NCBI GenBank assembly: GCA_964445695.1
Contig: CAYULF010000003.1
Span: 310,001 to 374,000, forward strand
Direction of reading: 5' to 3'
Source of the DNA: JAUIKM01 sp964445695
GTDB taxonomy: Bacteria; Bacteroidota; Ignavibacteria; Kapaibacteriales; UBA7675
Length of the DNA: 64,000 nt
Shown: piece by piece, positions 8,378 through 16,775 of the stretch
How the letters are laid out: each line of letters opens with the position of its first letter
Position numbering within the stretch: the stretch's first letter is position 1
Notes under the pieces: generated by a model
Told to the model about the DNA's origin: nothing
The model's database searches: none
Seen by the model: only the letters and a program-made list of their open reading frames with translations
Position numbers and translations under genes: made by a program

Positions 8378-9472
8378 ATGTTGGTTGGAGAAGGTGGAGA
8401 CGCAGAAGTCTTCGATGTAATTGTGATCGGCGCCGGGCAGGCAGGTCTGGCGGCCGGCTACTTCCTGCGGCGCAGCAAGCTCCGCTACGTCATTCTCGAC
8501 CGCAACGAGAGCCCCGGCGGCTCATGGCGGCACACCTGGGACAGCCTGCGACTGTTTTCACCGGCGCGCTGGTCCTCGCTGCCCGGACGCCTGATGGAAG
8601 GCGGACCTGACTACTACCCGCATCGCGACGAAGTGATCGACTATCTGGAACAATACGAAACAGCCTATAAGTTGCCGGTACGTCGCGGGGTCAAGGTCCT
8701 CGGCGTTTTTGTGCAGGACGAACGGCTGCTGCGCGTGGAGACCAGCGTCGGGACGTTTTTCACGCGCTATGTGATCAGCGCGGCGGGCAGCTGGGGCAAT
8801 CCATCGATTCCGTCCATACCCGGGCGGGAAGATTTCAACGGAATGCAGATTCACTCGGCGCAGTACAGGACGCCGCTGGATTTTGCCGGTAAACGCGTGG
8901 CGGTTGTCGGCGGCGGTAATTCAGGCGCGCAGATTCTGGCGGAGCTGGCGGGCGTGGCACATTGCAGCTGGATCACGGAACGCGAGCCAATCTTTCTGCC
9001 GCCGGAACTGGACGGGCGGGCCATCTTTGATCTTGCCAGCGCAAAGTACCGCGGAGAGGGTGCGGTTTCGCCCGCCTCTCTGGGCGACATCGTTCAGGTT
9101 GCACCTGTGCGGCAGGCCCGCGAGCGGGGCGTGTACGATCACTATCTGTCGCCGCCGGAGCAAATCACGGCGGACGGCATGCGGTGGAATGACGGACAGT
9201 TTGTGCCGCTCGACGCCATAATCTGGTGCACGGGTTTTAAAGCCGATCTGGAACACTTGAGACCGCTCGGTCTGCAAAACACCGCAGGAAGGGTCGCCGT
9301 GCGCGACAATCAATCGCTGGAGGAACCGCGGGTGTTTCTGCTCGGCTATGGTTCGTGGACGGGTTACGCCAGTGCGACACTTGTCGGCATCGGTCGCACG
9401 GCGCGCACGACCGTAAAACGGATTCAGGAACTCGCAGACGCAGCAGCTGAAAACGCAGGAGAATCAGACTGA
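8378..9472 (+). CDS. Flavin-containing NAD(P)H monooxygenase (ArsO/FMO-like)
   Basis: A 364-residue oxidoreductase. Residues 6-25 carry the FAD-binding fold (FDVIVIGAGQAGLAAGYFL). The FMO fingerprint F-x-G-x-x-x-H-x-x-x-[YF] is present as FNGMQIHSAQY, followed by the NAD(P)H-binding GxGxxG variant VAVVGGGNSGAQ. Near the C-terminus WCTGFKADL matches the FATGY-type motif. Length and the GSWRHTWDSLRLFSPARW segment are close to the ArsO-like group of single-component flavin monooxygenases, but no arsenic-resistance gene lies nearby, so the substrate is open. The start has AGGAAATCGGAA upstream. The next gene, a lipoprotein, starts 2 nt after the stop, so the two are probably co-transcribed. The SRPBCC gene is divergent. 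Confidence 0.85.
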   Translation: MLVGEGGDAEVFDVIVIGAGQAGLAAGYFLRRSKLRYVILDRNESPGGSWRHTWDSLRLFSPARWSSLPGRLMEGGPDYYPHRDEVIDYLEQYETAYKLPVRRGVKVLGVFVQDERLLRVETSVGTFFTRYVISAAGSWGNPSIPSIPGREDFNGMQIHSAQYRTPLDFAGKRVAVVGGGNSGAQILAELAGVAHCSWITEREPIFLPPELDGRAIFDLASAKYRGEGAVSPASLGDIVQVAPVRQARERGVYDHYLSPPEQITADGMRWNDGQFVPLDAIIWCTGFKADLEHLRPLGLQNTAGRVAVRDNQSLEEPRVFLLGYGSWTGYASATLVGIGRTARTTVKRIQELADAAAENAGESD

Positions 9473-9474
9473 AG

Positions 9475-10239
9475 ATGGGTTGGCACAAAGCATTGATAAT
9501 AAAAGACTTACAACATTACATCTTCGGGCGTTCGAGCATCTGCCTGGCACTCGCGGCTGCGCTCTGTCTGCTGCCGACGGCCTGCAGCGACGCGCCGACG
9601 GGAACCAACCAACGGGCGCAGCGTGTGTGGAACAGCCTGTGGATTCCGCTTGCCAACGGCAATGCCTGGGAATACGATGCGCTGGAGGAAGTCAGCCAGT
9701 CGCCCGGGGAGCGGACGCAACAGATGCAACACGGCGGCGCAATGCCGGACAGGATTCTGTTCTGGTCCGACCGCGAGCAGGATTATCTGCCGGCGGGCGA
9801 GTCGACGACATTTGCAATTCTCGACGGCGAGTTTGCGCTTGGTCTGGATCTGTGTTTCGTCGACGGCGAGTTTGGTCGCGGACTGGCGATCGGCGCGCGT
9901 CCCGCCTCGGCGATAGACAATCCACGACGTTATATCGGGATCCTTCCGCTTGATACTTTTGCCGACCCGCTCGTTTTTGGTCCGGCGCCGCTTAACGAAG
10001 GCGGCTCGCTCTTGATTCGGGTAAACCATGACGAAGCGACCTACAATACGGAACGAGGAGCGGTCGCGACTCTCCGTTTCGAGTGCATTTACCGCAACAG
10101 CGACAATGTAATCACCGACCGGGTAGAGCGGCTTGCAGCCCTCGGCGTCGGCATTGTAGAGATGAACCGGCAGCATTTCAGAGATGGACAGTTGGAGTCT
10201 GAGTGGCGTTACGACCTGCGCGATTACAGTATCTACTGA
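9475..10239 (+). CDS. Putative lipoprotein of unknown function
   Basis: 254 residues. After a polar N-terminus of about 18 residues comes a hydrophobic core (SICLALAAALCLL) ending in the lipobox LPTAC, so Cys of TACSDAPTG would be lipidated. The mature part begins with WNSLWIPLANGNAWEY, a motif often seen in secreted proteins of this group (LANGNxWxY), and is otherwise rich in predicted beta strands. No catalytic motif is seen. The start is 2 nt after the monooxygenase stop, with AGGAG 13 nt upstream inside that gene, which suggests co-transcription. The long pre-hydrophobic N-terminus is unusual for a lipoprotein signal, but no in-frame ATG is available between. Function is not inferred. Confidence 0.65.
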   Translation: MGWHKALIIKDLQHYIFGRSSICLALAAALCLLPTACSDAPTGTNQRAQRVWNSLWIPLANGNAWEYDALEEVSQSPGERTQQMQHGGAMPDRILFWSDREQDYLPAGESTTFAILDGEFALGLDLCFVDGEFGRGLAIGARPASAIDNPRRYIGILPLDTFADPLVFGPAPLNEGGSLLIRVNHDEATYNTERGAVATLRFECIYRNSDNVITDRVERLAALGVGIVEMNRQHFRDGQLESEWRYDLRDYSIY

Positions 10240-10373
10240 TTCACGCGTACCGGTAAAATTCTCCGTGGATTTCCGTCATATCGAATTTTGAACGTACTTT
10301 TGGATGCGTCGCAAACGACGCCTGTGCACACTGACGGCACAGTTTCCTGGAGTTTTACGCAGTACCTCATTGC

Positions 10374-10805
10374 ATGATCAACGAAGACGCAAAACCGCTT
10401 TGGCTGTTCCGGCAGTCGGCCGTCGTGCCTTGGCGCATGCACGACCGTCAAATAGAAGTGTTGCTGGTCACCACCGCCAACGGCAAACACTGGACCATAC
10501 CCAAAGGCGTGCTGGAGTTCGGATACACACCATGGGATTCCGCGCTGAAGGAAGCGCGTGAAGAGGCCGGCGTGAGCGGGCGCGTAGGGCGCAATAAACT
10601 GGGGGAGTACGAATACAAAAAGTGGGGCGGCACATGCCACGTGGACGTCTATCCGCTGGAAGTACTCGAAGTGATGCAGACGTGGCCGGAGATGCGCAAG
10701 AGGAAACGACGCTGGTGTACGCTGGACAAATGCGCAAAAAAAATCAAACACGGCGGTCTGCTGCCGGTACTGAACAAACTGCCGCGTTACCTCAAACAGA
10801 TCTGA
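10374..10805 (+). CDS. Nudix hydrolase (diphosphoinositol/Ap4A type)
   Basis: A 143-residue single-domain Nudix hydrolase; the family cleaves nucleoside or inositol diphosphates linked to another group. The strand WTIPKGVLEFG precedes the Nudix helix SALKEAREEAGV. Against the signature GX5EX7REUXEEXGU, the EExG core that binds metal is intact, but the upstream Glu is Tyr (FGYTP) and the Arg of REU is Lys. The segment PKG-x8-A-x-[RK]E-x3-EAG is closest to diphosphoinositol-polyphosphate hydrolases. The C-terminal tail is basic (MRKRKRRW; KCAKKIKHGG). It lies convergent to the anti-sigma gene with a 34-nt gap and no obvious terminator. The start lacks a good Shine-Dalgarno; no better upstream ATG exists. 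Confidence 0.85.
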   Translation: MINEDAKPLWLFRQSAVVPWRMHDRQIEVLLVTTANGKHWTIPKGVLEFGYTPWDSALKEAREEAGVSGRVGRNKLGEYEYKKWGGTCHVDVYPLEVLEVMQTWPEMRKRKRRWCTLDKCAKKIKHGGLLPVLNKLPRYLKQI

Positions 10806-10839
10806 CCCGCCTCCATCTTAGCTGAAAGCGAAGTGCGTG

Positions 10840-12186
10840 TCATTCGCGCTCGTCTGCATTGCGCTGCGGCACGTGGAAGCGCGACCGGTAGCTCAGGTAA
10901 TTCTCACCGATCAGATACCACTCGTATGTTCCGGCTTCCAGTTCGAGGTCTTCGGCCTTGAAACTGCGCACATCGTCTTCGAGTTTAAAGCGCGCGATTT
11001 CACGGCGCGCAGCATTCTCAACTATCAGATAAGCGCCTGAAGGCTGACGTTCCGTCCACTCGAACACGGGCGGAAAACTGCGCAGCGTATCGTCAGGCGC
11101 CGGCAGCGTCATGCGGCCGATTGAATTGTACGTGGCGCGTGAGCGCGCCAGATCATCGTCGATTTTCGAACGCTGTCGTGCAATTCTTTCTGATCTATCC
11201 TCCTCCGGTTCCGCTTTACTGCGCATGGAGAGTTTGCGCACGGAGCTGTTGGTGTCGCCGAATCGCATCTGGGCGATGGGAGGATCCTCGTTTTCACGAT
11301 CGGAATCCGCGACCTCAAGCTGGACCGGATCCTGCGCGACAGGTTTGGCGACGCTGAGCGATTCGGGTGAAACCCATGGTGGCGCAACGCTGTCCGTCCA
11401 CGGCGCACTGCTGTCAAAACTGAATTGACTCAGGTCGGCTCTGATCGGCGCATTGTCGCTTACAACCGCAGCGTCGGCCGACTCAACGTACTCTTGCTTG
11501 GGTGCGCTGCTGACTTCATAACTCGATGTGGACTCCGCCAGATCCTGATCACTGAAATCGTCGGCACCGCCGAATCCCTCAAAATCCTCAGATCCACTAT
11601 GGGCGTCGGCGCGAGTCGGCGGCTCAGTTAGTCCGGAGGATTTCGCAGAAGTGCCTTCCTTGTCCGTCCGTTCATCCGGGCCGGGACGTCCATTGAAGTC
11701 TGAAGTCTCCACGTCCGAATCTGCGATATCAGTCTCATCGCTGAACGATTCGGGCTCAGCGGCATGCGCCAGGGGAAATGTGTCGGGGAAGCGAGAGGAG
11801 ATGTCAGCAGGCGCTTTTTCGCTAAATTTGAGAGCCTGTGCGGTCTGATCGTCGTTCGGGGCGTCCGCCAGACGCACGATCACAAAAGCCGCCACCACGG
11901 CCATTGCCAGCCCGCCGATGAGCGCCGGGCGGCGGAAGAGCACGCCGAATTTGTCGCGCCAGGAGATGGCCGCCGGTTTGTGGCGGCGTGCATCGATCTC
12001 GCGCGCAAAAATGCGCTCGCCGTCGACTTTGGCGCGGTGAATGACTTCCTGGCGAAACTCCAGAGCGGCGGCCAGCTGCGGATGTTCAAACAACAGTTCT
12101 TCCGCGCGCAGTTCGTCCGCCTTGGGCAGTTTGCCCATCAGGTAGTCATCCAGCCATTCCTCGCTATTGTGTGCCTGTATCTTCAT
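10840..12186 (-). CDS. Probable anti-sigma factor, membrane-anchored
   Basis: A 448-residue single-pass membrane protein encoded directly after an ECF sigma factor (its ATG follows the sigma stop with no gap: TAAATG). The cytoplasmic N-terminus (residues 1-85) starts EEWLDDYLMGKLPKADELRAEELLFEHPQLAAALEFRQEV, the helical shape of bacterial anti-sigma domains, though no HxxxCxxC zinc motif is present. A membrane segment covers about residues 92-106 (LIGGLAMAVVAAFVIV). Then comes a long acidic, low-complexity extracytoplasmic linker (about 110-330) and a compact C-terminal domain (DDTLRSFPPVFEWTERQP ... GTYEWYLIGENYL) that may sense envelope state. The role is inferred from gene order and topology. 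Confidence 0.7.
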   Translation of the reverse strand: MKIQAHNSEEWLDDYLMGKLPKADELRAEELLFEHPQLAAALEFRQEVIHRAKVDGERIFAREIDARRHKPAAISWRDKFGVLFRRPALIGGLAMAVVAAFVIVRLADAPNDDQTAQALKFSEKAPADISSRFPDTFPLAHAAEPESFSDETDIADSDVETSDFNGRPGPDERTDKEGTSAKSSGLTEPPTRADAHSGSEDFEGFGGADDFSDQDLAESTSSYEVSSAPKQEYVESADAAVVSDNAPIRADLSQFSFDSSAPWTDSVAPPWVSPESLSVAKPVAQDPVQLEVADSDRENEDPPIAQMRFGDTNSSVRKLSMRSKAEPEEDRSERIARQRSKIDDDLARSRATYNSIGRMTLPAPDDTLRSFPPVFEWTERQPSGAYLIVENAARREIARFKLEDDVRSFKAEDLELEAGTYEWYLIGENYLSYRSRFHVPQRNADERE

Positions 12187-12846
12187 TTACCGTTCCCACA
12201 CTCTCCAAAACTGGTCCGGAATTCGGATCGGAAGAACAAATATTGAAAAGAGATCGGTTCCGCGGCAGCGCTCGCGCAGGAGTTTGACGGCGTAGTGAAT
12301 GCGCTCACTGACGCGGCGATGTGGCAGGCTCAGTTCCTCGCTTATTTCCGTGATGGACAGCTCTTTGAAGTAGCGCAGGTAGAGGACTTCGCGGTACTTG
12401 GGCTTGAGTTTTTCCATCGCCTCACGCAGCATCTCCGCGCGTTCCTCGCGTTCCATGGAACGGTCTTCCGCCACCGAGGGCTCCTGCGAGGGCGGCAGGT
12501 CACTAATTCGTCCCTCGTGCGAGTTTCTGCGACGAAGGTAGTCCATGAGCTTGAAGCGGGCGATGCCGTAGAGGTAGGAGCCGAGAGACTGGCCTTTGGT
12601 ACTGTCGAACCTGCCTTCGCGCAGGCTCTGCAGCATCGCCAACTGCACCTCGGACAGGATGTCGTCGATGTCTTCCGGCGGAGCGGCACCGAGCCGCTTG
12701 CGAATGATGGCTCGAAGCACGTCGGCATAACGCCGGTAAATTTCGGCTTCGGCGCGGCGGTCGCCGTCCATGATGCGGCGCACCAGATCCAGTTCGGATC
12801 CGGCGTCATCGGCTGCAGCGCTATGTTGCGTAACGTGCTTTTCCAT
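12187..12846 (-). CDS. ECF-type RNA polymerase sigma factor
   Basis: A 219-residue sigma-70 family factor from the ATG at 12846 (an in-frame TTG at 12876 would add ten residues). Region 2 is seen as RRAEAEIYRRYADVLRAIIRKRL then GSYLYGIARFKLMDYLRRR (the -10 recognition helix). Region 4 follows as KLKPKYREVLYLRYFKELSITEISEELSLPHRRVSERIHYAVKLL, with a helix-turn-helix. The separating linker (SDLPPSQEPSVAEDRS) is typical of ECF factors. The Shine-Dalgarno is weak. It probably forms a two-gene operon with the membrane-bound partner downstream, which would hold it inactive until an envelope signal arrives. The regulon is unknown. The gene is divergent from the RnfD-like gene at 13033. Confidence 0.9.
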   Translation of the reverse strand: MEKHVTQHSAAADDAGSELDLVRRIMDGDRRAEAEIYRRYADVLRAIIRKRLGAAPPEDIDDILSEVQLAMLQSLREGRFDSTKGQSLGSYLYGIARFKLMDYLRRRNSHEGRISDLPPSQEPSVAEDRSMEREERAEMLREAMEKLKPKYREVLYLRYFKELSITEISEELSLPHRRVSERIHYAVKLLRERCRGTDLFSIFVLPIRIPDQFWRVWER

Positions 12847-13032
12847 ATACACATCGTTCGTGATGCGAAACCGCAAAATACTGTGTTTGTCGCAATCGGC
12901 AAGACGGGACGTCCGGACAGTGTAACCGAAGGAGCGGACAATTTTTCAATACTTCAAACAACTGCGCGAATGATCGGCCAACGATCCAAAAAATGGCATG
13001 TGCAATTTGTTTAACAACCGGGGCACATTGAG

Positions 13033-13896
13033 ATGCGGAATTTATATGCGCGGTTACGCCGCACCGACCCACGACATTTCCAGATTTTTGCACTAGCCGT
13101 GCTGCTGTCCTACGGCATCGGCCTGCTGCAACTCGACGTCGATCCAATCCAGTCCATTGCCATTCTTCTGACTTCGCTGTTGGTGCAGTATTTCGGCAAC
13201 CGTTTAACATCGGACCGGCCTTACGATCCGCGCAGCGCGCTGATTTCCAGCGGCAGTCTGATCCTGCTCCTGCGTACGACCTCGCTCGAAACGGCAATCG
13301 CGGCCGCAGTGCTCGCCGTGGGAAGCAAGTTTGTCATTCGCTTTCGCGGGCGACACATCGTCAACCCGACGAACTTCGGCATCGTCATGGTGCTGCTGCT
13401 GTTTAACGACGCGTGGGTCTCGCCCGGTTTGTGGGGCAGCGTGGCGTTAACGGGCGCAGCGCTGATGTTTATCGGTTTTCTGGTCGTGCAGCGCGCCGAA
13501 CGCTCCGACATTACTTTTGTTTTTCTGTTCAGTTACGCAGCGATTTTGTTCTGTCGCGCTCTGTGGTACGGCGACCCCATGAGCATTCCGCTGCACCAGC
13601 TGCAGAGCGGCACGCTGCTGATTTTTGCCTTCTTCATGATTTCAGATCCCAAGACCACGCCGGATGCACGACCGGCACGAATCCTCTACGCCGTGGCGCT
13701 GGCTCTGGCGGCCGCCTGGGGGCGCTTTGCGCTCTACGAACCGACCGCCGTGCTGTATGCGCTGATTTTCCTCTCACCGGTCGTACCGGTGTTAAACATC
13801 ATCTTTCCCGGCAAACGTTACGAGTGGCCCGGCCGCAGCGACGGAACGGAACTTAAACAGAGTCCGCCCATCGTTTCCGCGACAACCGCCGCTTAA
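13033..13896 (+). CDS. Stand-alone RnfD/NqrB-like membrane protein
   Basis: 287 residues, about ten hydrophobic segments. It resembles subunit D/B of Rnf and Na+-NQR complexes: YDPRSALISSGSLILLLRT, the stretch FRGRHIVNPTNFGIV, and SGTLLIFAFFMISDPKTTP, the last being the most characteristic motif of the family. The other Rnf/Nqr subunits are not nearby, and I do not see the (S/T)GAT motif used for covalent FMN attachment, so it is probably not a working piece of a normal ion pump. It starts 18 nt before, and presumably is co-transcribed with, three DUF2330 genes. The pairing suggests a shared membrane/periplasm redox or transport role, which is inference. Confidence 0.75.
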   Translation: MRNLYARLRRTDPRHFQIFALAVLLSYGIGLLQLDVDPIQSIAILLTSLLVQYFGNRLTSDRPYDPRSALISSGSLILLLRTTSLETAIAAAVLAVGSKFVIRFRGRHIVNPTNFGIVMVLLLFNDAWVSPGLWGSVALTGAALMFIGFLVVQRAERSDITFVFLFSYAAILFCRALWYGDPMSIPLHQLQSGTLLIFAFFMISDPKTTPDARPARILYAVALALAAAWGRFALYEPTAVLYALIFLSPVVPVLNIIFPGKRYEWPGRSDGTELKQSPPIVSATTAA

Positions 13897-13914
13897 ACAC
13901 ACATTGAGGACTGC

Positions 13915-15303
13915 ATGAAATCCAACACAAAGATCGCCTTTGTGGTGATAGTGCTTTGCCTTGTCTTTTTGCCCGAGTCGCTGTCCGCCTTCTGCGGATT
14001 CTACGTCGCTAAAGCCGACGCCTCACTCTACAACCAGGCATCGCGGGTTGTGCTGATGCGCGCGGGCGACCGCACGACGATCACGATGGAAAACGACTAT
14101 CAGGGCGACCTGACGGAATTTGCGATGTTAATACCCGTGCCGACGCTGGTAAAACGATCCGATATCCGCGTCGTTGAGCGCTCCGCCATTGATCACATCG
14201 ATGCATACACGGCGCCGCGCCTGGTTGAATACTTCGATCCTTCGCCTTGTCCACGATACAGAAGCGGCGGCTATGGCGGTGGAGGCGACGAGTGCTCGCC
14301 GCTCTCGCCCGGCAACGGCGGAGGCGGCCGCTCCAAGAGTTTCGACGCAGCGCGCGAAGGCGACATCTACGGCGTTGAGATTGAAGCCGAGTATTCAGTC
14401 GGCGAATACGACATCCAGGTGCTTTCAGCCACCTTCAGCGCCGGGCTGATCGCCTGGCTGAAAAACAACGAGTACAAACTACCCACCGGCGCTGAAGACA
14501 TCCTGCAGGCTTACATTAAACGCGACATGAAATTCTTTGTGGCGAAAGTAAATCTGGAGCGCCAGTCCTCTTCGGGCTTTTCGCGACTGAGCCCGCTGCA
14601 GGTAAGTTTCCACAGCGACAAATTCATGCTGCCGATCCGCCTCGGCACGCTGAACGCCAAAGGACCGCAGGACCTGTTGATCTTTGTCTTGTCGCCGAAC
14701 GGCAGGGTGGAGAGCAGCAATTATCGCACAGTGAATATTCCCAGCAACAGCAATGTGCCACTGTTTGTTAAAGATGAATTCGGCCCTTTCTACAAGGCCA
14801 TGTTCAGTCATTCGGTAGAACGCGAAGGAATGCGCACCATCCAGACGGAATATAGCTGGAGCCGCGCCGTCAAGTGCGATCCCTGCACGACCGATCCGCC
14901 GCCGCCCGATGTGATCGCCGCGCTCGGCAACTTCGGCGACGGAGGACGCAACGCCATCAATCCAAACACCTTGCACATTACACGCCTGCACGTCCGCTAT
15001 ACGGCGGAGACTTTTCCCGAAGACATCATGTTGACGGAAACGCGCGACCGCTCGACCTTTCAGGGACGCTACGTCATACGGCATGCCTGGGACGGCGAGA
15101 TAAAAGAATGTGAAGAAGCGCGGAGCTATTTCCGGCGGCTGCGCGACCGACACGAGGACGAAGCGGAAAATCTTGCCCGCCTGACCGGATGGAATGTCAA
15201 CAATATCAAAGCCAAAATGCGCGGCACGGTCGCCGGCATCGAAATAGAGGATGAAGATCGCGGATTCTGGGGCAGTGTGAAGTCCTGGTTCGGAATCGAC
15301 TGA
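13915..15303 (+). CDS. DUF2330 protein, paralogue 1
   Basis: 462 residues with a signal peptide (about 1-25). It begins, as DUF2330 members do, right after cleavage with FCGFYVAKADASLYNQASRV, then TITMENDYQGDLTEFAMLIPVP. A Gly/Ser-rich loop with Cys (residues about 115-140) is unique to this copy. Later blocks shared with copies 2 and 3 are PLQVSFHSDKFMLPIRLGTL, FYKAMFSH, CDPC, LHVRYTAETFPEDIMLTE, FQGRYVIRH and a C-terminal FWGSVKSWFG. Family function is unknown; conserved Cys pairs (CDPCTTD) suggest disulfides or metal binding. GAGG precedes the ATG. It follows the RnfD-like gene by 18 nt. It is the most divergent of the three tandem copies. Confidence 0.85.
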   Translation: MKSNTKIAFVVIVLCLVFLPESLSAFCGFYVAKADASLYNQASRVVLMRAGDRTTITMENDYQGDLTEFAMLIPVPTLVKRSDIRVVERSAIDHIDAYTAPRLVEYFDPSPCPRYRSGGYGGGGDECSPLSPGNGGGGRSKSFDAAREGDIYGVEIEAEYSVGEYDIQVLSATFSAGLIAWLKNNEYKLPTGAEDILQAYIKRDMKFFVAKVNLERQSSSGFSRLSPLQVSFHSDKFMLPIRLGTLNAKGPQDLLIFVLSPNGRVESSNYRTVNIPSNSNVPLFVKDEFGPFYKAMFSHSVEREGMRTIQTEYSWSRAVKCDPCTTDPPPPDVIAALGNFGDGGRNAINPNTLHITRLHVRYTAETFPEDIMLTETRDRSTFQGRYVIRHAWDGEIKECEEARSYFRRLRDRHEDEAENLARLTGWNVNNIKAKMRGTVAGIEIEDEDRGFWGSVKSWFGID

Positions 15304-15331
15304 CCCGGCATGTACGCAATTCAACATGTGA

Positions 15332-15354
15332 AATGTTAACAACACTCAGGAGCC
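15332..15354 (+). repeat. Duplicated 23-bp ribosome-binding leader, copy 1
   Basis: AAT followed by GTTAACAACACTCAGGAGCC, identical at 16750-16772. It carries the CAGGAG Shine-Dalgarno of DUF2330 genes 2 and 3 and shows that their duplication included the leader. Confidence 0.8.
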
Positions 15355-15357
15355 AAA

Positions 15358-16707
15358 GTGTTCAACATACATAAAATTCAGGCGACGCTTTTCGTCGCAG
15401 CGGCCTTGTTTGTGATACCGCACTTCTACGTGCAGGCCTTCTGTGGTTTTTATGTCGCCCAGGCGGACGCATCCTTGTTTAATGATGCCTCACGCGTGGT
15501 TGTGGTTCGCGTCGAGAATCGCACGGTGATAACCATGGAAAACGACTACAGCGGCGCATTGCGCGAATTTGCCATGGTGATTCCAGTGCCGACGGTGCTG
15601 GAAGAGGACGACATTCGCGTGCGAGAAACCAGTCTTATCGACCGCGTGGACAGTTATTCCGCACCGCGCCTGGTGGAGTACCACGATCCGGATCCCTGCA
15701 ACATGATTGCGATGGATGAAGTCATCGCGCTATCCTCCGTGAAAAAGGAAACGCTTTCCGGAGGGAGTGGCTTCAGCGTACGCGGTAACCGTCACCGCGT
15801 CACGATCGAAGCTGAATACGACATTGAGGAATACGACATCCTGATACTTTCCGCTGAAGACAGCGAGGGCCTGGTGCTCTGGCTGCAGGAAAACGACTAC
15901 AAGATTCCCGACGGCGCGGAGAAAGTGCTCGGCAGTTACATTAAACAGGATATGCGCTTTTTTGTCGCAAAGGTTAACCTCGAAAAACAGGCCGCCCTGG
16001 AACAACTTAAACTGCGACCGTTGCAGGTCGAGTTCAGAACGGACAAGTTTATGCTGCCGATCCGTTTGGGTACCGTCAATGCGCGCGGCGATCAGGACCT
16101 CCTGGTATATCTTTTAACCGCAAATGGCCGGGTCGAAACGGCCAACTACCGCACGATTAAACTGCCGACCGGGCAGGAAATCCCGACCTACATCAAGTCT
16201 GAATTCAAGGACTTTTATCGCGCCATGTTCAGCCACCAGCACGAGTTGCATGGCGGGAGGGTGGTGTTCAACGAATACACCTGGAACAGCGGCTGGTGCG
16301 ACCCCTGTGCCGGTTCGCCCTTGACGCCCGGCGAGCTGGAGCTGCTCGGTTATCCGCTCGCGAGTGCGCCCGCTCCCATCGTGACTCGATTGCATCTGCG
16401 TTACAACGCTTCGACGTTTCCCGAAGACCTGATATTTGCCGAGACCGCTGACAAACAAAATTTTCAGGGCAGGTATGTATTGCGACATCCATGGACAGGC
16501 TATCCGGAAGAATGCAGTGCGGCCCTGAGCTACTTTGAAGATCTGGAACGACGACGCGAAGACGAGGCACAAACACTGGCCGACCTGACCGGCTGGAAAC
16601 TCTGGGAGATACGCCAGAAGTACGGCCTGGGCGACAATGGCGGAAACGACGCGGCGGATGAGAATTGGTGGGAAAGTGTTAAAAGTTGGTTTGGCCGAGG
16701 TGAATAG
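15358..16707 (+). CDS. DUF2330 protein, paralogue 2 (GTG start)
   Basis: 449 residues. The start is GTG at 15358, chosen because the third copy begins with ATG at the same point (MLNIHRIQ against MFNIHKIQ) and both have CAGGAGCC just upstream. Signal peptide, then FCGFYVAQADASLFNDASRV and VITMENDYSGALREFAMVIP. The central blocks and the end (ENWWESVKSWFGRGE) are nearly the same as in copy 3; identity between copies 2 and 3 looks near 80%. The main differences are around residues 115-140, between the two N-terminal blocks. Cys pair WCDPC is kept. Probably periplasmic or surface-bound, expressed with the RnfD-like gene; molecular role unknown. Confidence 0.85.
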   Translation: MFNIHKIQATLFVAAALFVIPHFYVQAFCGFYVAQADASLFNDASRVVVVRVENRTVITMENDYSGALREFAMVIPVPTVLEEDDIRVRETSLIDRVDSYSAPRLVEYHDPDPCNMIAMDEVIALSSVKKETLSGGSGFSVRGNRHRVTIEAEYDIEEYDILILSAEDSEGLVLWLQENDYKIPDGAEKVLGSYIKQDMRFFVAKVNLEKQAALEQLKLRPLQVEFRTDKFMLPIRLGTVNARGDQDLLVYLLTANGRVETANYRTIKLPTGQEIPTYIKSEFKDFYRAMFSHQHELHGGRVVFNEYTWNSGWCDPCAGSPLTPGELELLGYPLASAPAPIVTRLHLRYNASTFPEDLIFAETADKQNFQGRYVLRHPWTGYPEECSAALSYFEDLERRREDEAQTLADLTGWKLWEIRQKYGLGDNGGNDAADENWWESVKSWFGRGE

Positions 16708-16749
16708 GCAGGAATAGATTGACGAGGCTGGTCCGCTGGTCAACATTAT

Positions 16750-16772
16750 AATGTTAACAACACTCAGGAGCC
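16750..16772 (+). repeat. Duplicated 23-bp ribosome-binding leader, copy 2
   Basis: Identical to 15332-15354; the ATG of DUF2330 gene 3 follows 3 nt later. Confidence 0.8.
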
Positions 16773-16775
16773 GGG

